Shown here: positions 6,164-10,364 of the stretch, piece by piece | How positions within the stretch are numbered: position 1 is the first letter of the stretch | How the letters are laid out: each line of letters opens with the position of its first letter | Assembly: GCA_020025095.1 (NCBI GenBank) | Contig: JAHHSS010000058.1 | Location: 1 to 10,364 of the forward strand | Direction: 5' to 3' | Origin: Peptostreptococcus sp. | GTDB lineage: Bacteria > Bacillota > Clostridia > Peptostreptococcales > Peptostreptococcaceae | DNA length: 10,364 nt | Program-made: the position numbers and the translations under genes | The notes under the pieces: model-generated | What the model saw: the letters and a program-made list of their open reading frames with translations, nothing else | Databases searched by the model: none | Told to the model about the DNA's origin: nothing

Positions 6164-6177
6164 TGCATAATATGCAA
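6149..6177 (-). promoter_or_regulatory. Predicted sigma-A promoter of the alcohol dehydrogenase gene
   Basis: On the minus strand a -35 TTGCAT (6172-6177), 17-base spacer and -10 TAATAT (6149-6154) give a start near 6142 and a leader of about 40 nt. An alternative, TTAATA with TATAAT at 6127-6132, would leave a very short leader. Both overlap the dyad at 6136-6163. Confidence 0.55.
6163..6177. repeat. 15-bp perfect palindrome over the adh -35 box
   Basis: TTGCATA-A-TATGCAA, seven-base arms around one central base, abuts the Rex-like dyad and contains the predicted -35 hexamer. Its position suits a second regulator site, but no known regulator is recognised from it. Confidence 0.5.
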
Positions 6178-6299
6178 TACTTTTTTAAAAAATTGAAATC
6201 AAAAATATTAAATTCGATATTTAAATTTCTAATTGTTAAATAAATTTCTGATATTATAAATTTTTTTATTTATTTAATATTTATATTGAAAATTAAATA

Positions 6300-6343
6300 A
6301 AAATAGATAAAAATGCTGATAGGCAATCTTCTATCAGCATTTT
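6300..6343 (-). terminator. Intrinsic terminator of the gad operon
   Basis: A perfect 13-bp stem (6310-6322 with 6331-6343) with an 8-base loop ends in TTTTT on the minus strand, followed by further U-rich sequence. It lies about 20 bases after the decarboxylase stop codon and closes the gadC-glsA-gadB unit. Confidence 0.92.
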
Positions 6344-6364
6344 CATATTTACTTATATTTTGAT

Positions 6365-7756
6365 TTAGTGCTTAAATCCACCATGATTCTTTTCATCTAA
6401 AGACTTTATAGGTTTATGAGACTTTAGCTCCTCTATTGACTTTTTAATATCTCTTACAAGAATACAAGCCATATCATATCCAAATCCCTGTCTTACCAAT
6501 ACTCTTTGTACTACTACTTCTTCTGCATTTGCTGGCAATGAATATGCAGGAACCTGCCATCCTCTAACTCTTAACTTATCTGCCAAGTCATATAAGTTAA
6601 ATCCAAGATCAACTCCGTCTTTAAACTTCCAAGCAGTCGCTGGTATTCCTTCTTCTGGCTTTCCATAATTTATGATATCAAATATACCTAAATTTTCCAT
6701 TTCTTTTGCAATATACTGGGCTGTGTCATAGCAATTAGAATGAATCTTTCTATAACCCTCTTTACCTAGTCTTAGGAATAAATAATACTGTGAAATAATC
6801 TGCCCTGCTGGTCTTGAGAAATTAATTTGGAATACAGGCATATCTCCACCTAGATAATTTACATGGAAAACTAAATCCTCTGGTAAATACTTCTTATCTC
6901 TCCATATTACCCAGCCTACACCAAGTGGGGCTAAACCAAACTTATGACCTGATGTACTGATTGATTTTACTCTATCTAGTCTAAAATCCCACTTTATATC
7001 TGGTGCACAGAATGGGGCTAAGAAGCCACCACTAGCAGCATCTACATGTAAATCTATGCTTATACCTGTTTTCTTTTCATATTCATCTAAAGCCTTGCAA
7101 AGATCTTCTATTGGTTCATACTTTCCTGTAAATGTTAGTCCGAATGTTGATACAACACCAATAGTATTTTCATCTAAGTATTCCATCATGGATTCTGGAT
7201 TCATATAAAATCTATCCTTTTCCATAGGTATCTGACGTATTTCAACATTCCAATATCTACAGAATTTTTCCCATACAACTTGTACTGGTCCGCAAACTAG
7301 ATTTGGTTTATCAAAAGGCTTACCTTCTTTTTGTCTTTTTTCTCTCCATCTCCATAACATAGCCATACCACCAAGCATACAAGCTTCTGAAGATCCTATT
7401 CCTGAAGTTCCTATTGGTTCTTCATTCTCAGATGGATTCCATAAGTCAGCTAAAATATTTACACATCTCTTTTCTATTTCAGCAGTTTGAGGATACTCAT
7501 CTTTGTCTATAAGATTTTTATTTATTGATATATCCATAAGTTCATGAACTTGCTTTTCTTCCCAAGTCTGACAGAAAGTCGCTAAATTTTGTCTTGCATT
7601 ACCGTCTAAAAATAATTCGTCTTTAACAACTTCTAATATTACATCTGGATTAGTTTGATTTTCCGGCATTTTATTTTTTGGAAGTTCTAAATCTCCCATT
7701 CTACTGCCATATATACTATCAAAAGTTTCATTATTATCTTTTACATGTAAAGCCAT
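6365..7756 (-). CDS. gadB: Glutamate decarboxylase
   Basis: Converts L-glutamate to GABA and CO2, consuming one cytoplasmic proton; PLP-dependent group II decarboxylase, hexameric in E. coli. The sequence follows E. coli GadA/GadB almost throughout: DELFLDGNARQNLATFCQTW, IGSSEACMLGGMAM, HVDAASGGFLAPF with Asp239, and Lys272 in STSGHKFG as the PLP lysine (Asp243 and Lys276 in E. coli). The protein ends GGFKH, its last residue His463 matching the E. coli C-terminal histidine that caps the active site at neutral pH, so pH gating is likely kept. The chosen start (MALHVKDN) gives 463 residues; AAAGGA is 8 bases from it but only touches the in-frame ATG at 7765, which would add three residues. The glutaminase gene ends 14 bases upstream and a terminator follows. 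With GadC and glutaminase it forms an acid-resistance/GABA circuit. Whether the enzyme is acid-induced is not visible here. Confidence 0.96.
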   Translation of the reverse strand: MALHVKDNNETFDSIYGSRMGDLELPKNKMPENQTNPDVILEVVKDELFLDGNARQNLATFCQTWEEKQVHELMDISINKNLIDKDEYPQTAEIEKRCVNILADLWNPSENEEPIGTSGIGSSEACMLGGMAMLWRWREKRQKEGKPFDKPNLVCGPVQVVWEKFCRYWNVEIRQIPMEKDRFYMNPESMMEYLDENTIGVVSTFGLTFTGKYEPIEDLCKALDEYEKKTGISIDLHVDAASGGFLAPFCAPDIKWDFRLDRVKSISTSGHKFGLAPLGVGWVIWRDKKYLPEDLVFHVNYLGGDMPVFQINFSRPAGQIISQYYLFLRLGKEGYRKIHSNCYDTAQYIAKEMENLGIFDIINYGKPEEGIPATAWKFKDGVDLGFNLYDLADKLRVRGWQVPAYSLPANAEEVVVQRVLVRQGFGYDMACILVRDIKKSIEELKSHKPIKSLDEKNHGGFKH

Positions 7757-7770
7757 TTCAATCATCCTTT

Positions 7771-8694
7771 CTACTTATATATATTACAATCTAATTCTTT
7801 AGCTAAATGCTTAATCATTTTAATTCCCTTAACACTATTTCCATATTTATTTAAAGGTGGGGCAAATGCAGCTATTCCAAAACGACCAGGAACTACAGCT
7901 AATAAGCCTCCTCCTACTCCACTCTTAGCAGGTAAACCAACTGTATATGCAAAATCTCCTGATTGTTCATATACTCCCTCCATTGTCATTTCTGCTAAAA
8001 TATGTGAAATATGACTTTCCTTTATAACTTGCTCTTTCGTAATAGGATTCTTACCTTTATTTGCCAAAGTAGCTGCTAAAGTAGCCAAATCTTTTGATGA
8101 AACAAGTGTTGAACATTGCCTAGTATAAACTTCGCAAGCCTCCATAGGATCACAGAATATATGTTTAGCTGAATAAAGCAACCACGCTATTCCTTTATTA
8201 TGGAAATTTGTTGTCTGCTCAGACTCATTTACTTCCTCTGATAGCTCAACCTTATCGCTCATCATTTTCTTTTGAAAATCCAGAATTCTTTTCCATCTTT
8301 CCTCTTTATCTTTAGCTTTTATTATGCTTGTAGTAGCCATAGCACCTGCATTAACAAGTGGAGTTAACGGTTTATCCTTATGTAACTCCAAAGCTATTAC
8401 AGAATTAAATGGTAATCCTGTTGGACTATCACCTATTTTTTGTCTTATTTTTTCAGGACCTAAATCCTCCATAGCAAGAGCCAATGTACAAACTTTTGAT
8501 ATAGATTCAATTGCAAACCTATATTCGTCATCGCCAGCAGAAAATATTTCTCCATCTTTGCTTACTACTGTAAGAGCACATAGATTAGGATCTACTTCTG
8601 CTAAACATGGTATATATGATGCATTTTTGCCTTCTTTGATATCTTTATACTTTTCTATAGAATTAAGTATAGCCTGCATAATATTGTTACACAT
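7771..8694 (-). CDS. glsA: Glutaminase (serine-dependent, beta-lactamase-like fold)
   Basis: Hydrolyses L-glutamine to glutamate and ammonia in the cytoplasm. Seen over 307 residues, the family's normal length: the catalytic Ser-x-x-Lys pair Ser64/Lys67 in FAIESISKV, SPTGLPFNS (90-98), VNAGAMA (114-120), and the late SGVGGG (258-263) followed by PGRFGIAAFAPPL. This is the GlsA/YbaS type and not an asparaginase-like or amidotransferase glutaminase. AGAGAGG lies 7 bases before the ATG at 8694. The gene starts 17 bases after the transporter and ends just before the decarboxylase, so all three are probably one transcript. In E. coli the acid-induced glutaminase YbaS works with GadC: ammonia released from glutamine neutralises protons, and the glutamate can feed the decarboxylase. 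The same division of labour is inferred here from gene order. No signal peptide is seen. Confidence 0.95.
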   Translation of the reverse strand: MCNNIMQAILNSIEKYKDIKEGKNASYIPCLAEVDPNLCALTVVSKDGEIFSAGDDEYRFAIESISKVCTLALAMEDLGPEKIRQKIGDSPTGLPFNSVIALELHKDKPLTPLVNAGAMATTSIIKAKDKEERWKRILDFQKKMMSDKVELSEEVNESEQTTNFHNKGIAWLLYSAKHIFCDPMEACEVYTRQCSTLVSSKDLATLAATLANKGKNPITKEQVIKESHISHILAEMTMEGVYEQSGDFAYTVGLPAKSGVGGGLLAVVPGRFGIAAFAPPLNKYGNSVKGIKMIKHLAKELDCNIYK

Positions 8695-8711
8695 AATATC
8701 GCCTCTCTTAT

Positions 8712-10271
8712 CTACTTTTTAAGCACTTTATCTTTCTTAGATTTTATATGTCTGTGAACTAATTCTTCTGTTTCAGAGTCTGAATGATTTGGTACACCTG
8801 GGTGTACATTTTCTATTTGCCATGTAAACGGTGCGAAATCTGAATTTTCATCTTTCCAATGATCTTTTTTACAAGCAAATATTATAAATGGTATTGAACA
8901 GAATACAAGCATTAAAACAACCAATATTGCCACATAAGTCACAGGGCTTCCTACACTTATCTGTCCTGGTGGTATGAAACTAAAGATTAAAGCTGTTGCA
9001 GAACCTATAAATCCTAAACCTGCAATAATCCACATACCTGCATCTCCACCTGGTATACGATAAGGTCTTGGTCTATTTGGCTGACTGTATCTTAAATGAA
9101 TTGCTGATGCAAACATTAATAAGTACATTATTAGATATAATATTGTAGTCAACTGACTCATAATCTGATATGCTGCCTGAACAGAAGGTAAAACTACAAA
9201 TAATATTGATAATAGTGTTACTAACATACCTTGGAATAGTAGAATGTGTGTAGCTACTCCATGCTCATTAGTGTGATGCCACCATCTTGGTAAATATCCT
9301 GCCTTACCTATAGTAAGCATACCTGCTGAAGGACCAGAAACCCAAGTTACTATACCAGCTAAAACACCTACAGCTAGTGCGCATGCAACAATTGGTGCTA
9401 AGAACGGTACACCTGCCCATTCAAACATCTTGTAGTAAGTTATAAGAAGACTTTGAGTCAAACTTATATCTTTTTGTGGTATTACAAACGCAATTGCCAA
9501 TGTTCCAAGTACAAATATTGTAACTGTACCTATTGCTGCAATAAATATGGCTAATGGATAAGTTTTCTTAGGATTATCCACTTCAGTAACGTGTATAGCA
9601 TTCATTTCCATACCTGCATAGAAAAGGAATATACTAGCAGCTAAAACGACATTATCGAACTTAGTGAAATCTGGTAGCACGTCCTTCCATGAAATCTCTA
9701 TCTGAGGAGTTTGTCCTGAAAATACAAACGCAAATCCCAATACAATCAAAATAATCGCTGGAATTATTGTACCAATAATTCCGCCCCATTTAGATACTTT
9801 TGCAAAAGCCTGAGTTCCCTTTGTTGCTATAAAAGTTGCACCCCAATAAATAACTAATACTATTGCTAATACAAAAATCTTATTTGATGATAAAGCCGCA
9901 GCATGAGCTGTATTCGGATTCATAAAAGCTAGAGATACTGCTCCAAATGTAAGTGCAGTTGGGAACCAAATAGTCACCTCAGACCATAGCAAAAACATTG
10001 CTAAAAATGCTAATCTTGGTCCAAAAGCTTCACCTACCCATCTGAAAACTCCACCCTTTTGTGGATATGTAGAAGCCAATTCTGCCGCTACTAGGGATAC
10101 CGGTATTAAGAACATTATAGCTGCAAATATATAGTAAAAGATAGAACTTAAACCATACTCTGCTTCTGCTGGTAATCCTCTCAAACTAACAACAGCTACA
10201 ATATTCATCACAACCAAACTCATTAATGATAAGTTTTTTGATGAACCTTGCTTGCTTTCACCTTTTTTCAT
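8712..10271 (-). CDS. gadC: GadC-like glutamate/GABA antiporter (APC family)
   Basis: A membrane exchanger of the amino acid-polyamine-organocation superfamily, expected to import glutamate (or glutamine) and export GABA. Its 519 residues are largely hydrophobic and fit about 12 membrane spans. Seen: the family's first-helix region MNIVAVVSLRGLPAEAEYG, IPVSLVAAELASTYPQKGG followed by VFRWVGEAFGP, and a polar tail of about 50 residues after IIFACKK with five histidines. The tail recalls the E. coli GadC C-plug that shuts the channel at neutral pH, though the sequence itself is not obviously the same. The start at 10271 follows AAGGAGTG at 8 bases; an in-frame ATG at 10328 adds 19 residues without a ribosome site. 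It is first in the operon. I find no convincing -35/-10 pair in the 93 bases upstream, so its promoter is weak, activator-dependent or partly outside the window. Substrates are inferred from gadB and glsA next door. Confidence 0.9.
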   Translation of the reverse strand: MKKGESKQGSSKNLSLMSLVVMNIVAVVSLRGLPAEAEYGLSSIFYYIFAAIMFLIPVSLVAAELASTYPQKGGVFRWVGEAFGPRLAFLAMFLLWSEVTIWFPTALTFGAVSLAFMNPNTAHAAALSSNKIFVLAIVLVIYWGATFIATKGTQAFAKVSKWGGIIGTIIPAIILIVLGFAFVFSGQTPQIEISWKDVLPDFTKFDNVVLAASIFLFYAGMEMNAIHVTEVDNPKKTYPLAIFIAAIGTVTIFVLGTLAIAFVIPQKDISLTQSLLITYYKMFEWAGVPFLAPIVACALAVGVLAGIVTWVSGPSAGMLTIGKAGYLPRWWHHTNEHGVATHILLFQGMLVTLLSILFVVLPSVQAAYQIMSQLTTILYLIMYLLMFASAIHLRYSQPNRPRPYRIPGGDAGMWIIAGLGFIGSATALIFSFIPPGQISVGSPVTYVAILVVLMLVFCSIPFIIFACKKDHWKDENSDFAPFTWQIENVHPGVPNHSDSETEELVHRHIKSKKDKVLKK

Positions 10272-10364
10272 ATAAAACACTCCTTCCAAATAAAATAAAA
10301 TAAACTTATTATTAATTATTTGTATCATATATCTATAAAAACCCCAATATATTCATATTTAGAT

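Noticed and set aside
6103..6177. In-frame upstream ATG extending the alcohol dehydrogenase by 25 residues
   Set aside because: It overlaps the predicted promoter and operator; homology to the clostridial enzymes begins exactly at 6102, which has AAGGAGG.
8324..8722. Open plus-strand frame of 132 codons opposite glutaminase
   Set aside because: It is fully antisense to a clear gene, matches no recognisable family and is explained by codon bias of the true frame.
10272..10364. Promoter for the gad operon, e.g. TATGAT near 10323
   Set aside because: No acceptable -35 box lies 16-18 bases upstream; the match is what AT-rich sequence gives by chance.

Overview
The window is AT-rich (roughly 30% GC by eye), and every confident gene lies on the minus strand. 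Strong AGGAGG-type ribosome binding sites, U-tailed hairpin terminators, a T-box leader and codon use point to a low-GC Firmicute of the Clostridia. I suspect Peptostreptococcaceae (the Clostridioides/Paraclostridium group), because a T-box-controlled arginine regulon is characteristic there, but this placement is inference. I see no rRNA, tRNA, CRISPR array or phage module.

In transcription order (right to left) there are four units. (1) A glutamate/GABA module, gadC-like antiporter (10271-8712), glutaminase (8694-7771) and glutamate decarboxylase (7756-6365), is tightly spaced and ends in a hairpin terminator at 6310-6343. Together these would take glutamine to glutamate plus ammonia, decarboxylate glutamate to GABA while consuming a proton, and exchange GABA for glutamate. 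This is the classic amino-acid-dependent acid resistance circuit with a built-in glutamine feed. (2) A monocistronic NADP-type secondary alcohol dehydrogenase (6102-5038) has its own promoter, overlapped by a 28-bp dyad that resembles a Rex (NADH/NAD+ sensor) operator, and a long perfect hairpin terminator at 4927-4965. (3) argG-argH (4233-1635), the last two steps of arginine synthesis, sit behind a perfect-consensus sigma-A promoter and a T-box leader of about 440 nt. The leader is unusual: one Stem I/specifier domain is followed by two consecutive antiterminator/terminator modules that share an identical 39-nt block exactly 120 nt apart. The unit ends at a hairpin at 1558-1590. (4) A DegT/DnrJ/EryC1/StrS sugar aminotransferase (1136-15) has its own promoter and probably begins or belongs to a surface-polysaccharide locus that continues past the left edge.

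The 498-nt gap between argH and the aminotransferase is not empty. On the plus strand it carries the decayed C-terminal end of an IS3-family transposase, broken by at least two frameshifts. Several genes have upstream in-frame ATGs that are not the likely starts; I chose starts by ribosome binding site and family N-terminus. The most interesting items are the double-gated arginine T-box, the glutamine-fed GABA operon with its conserved C-terminal histidine lock, the Rex-like operator and the transposase fossil.
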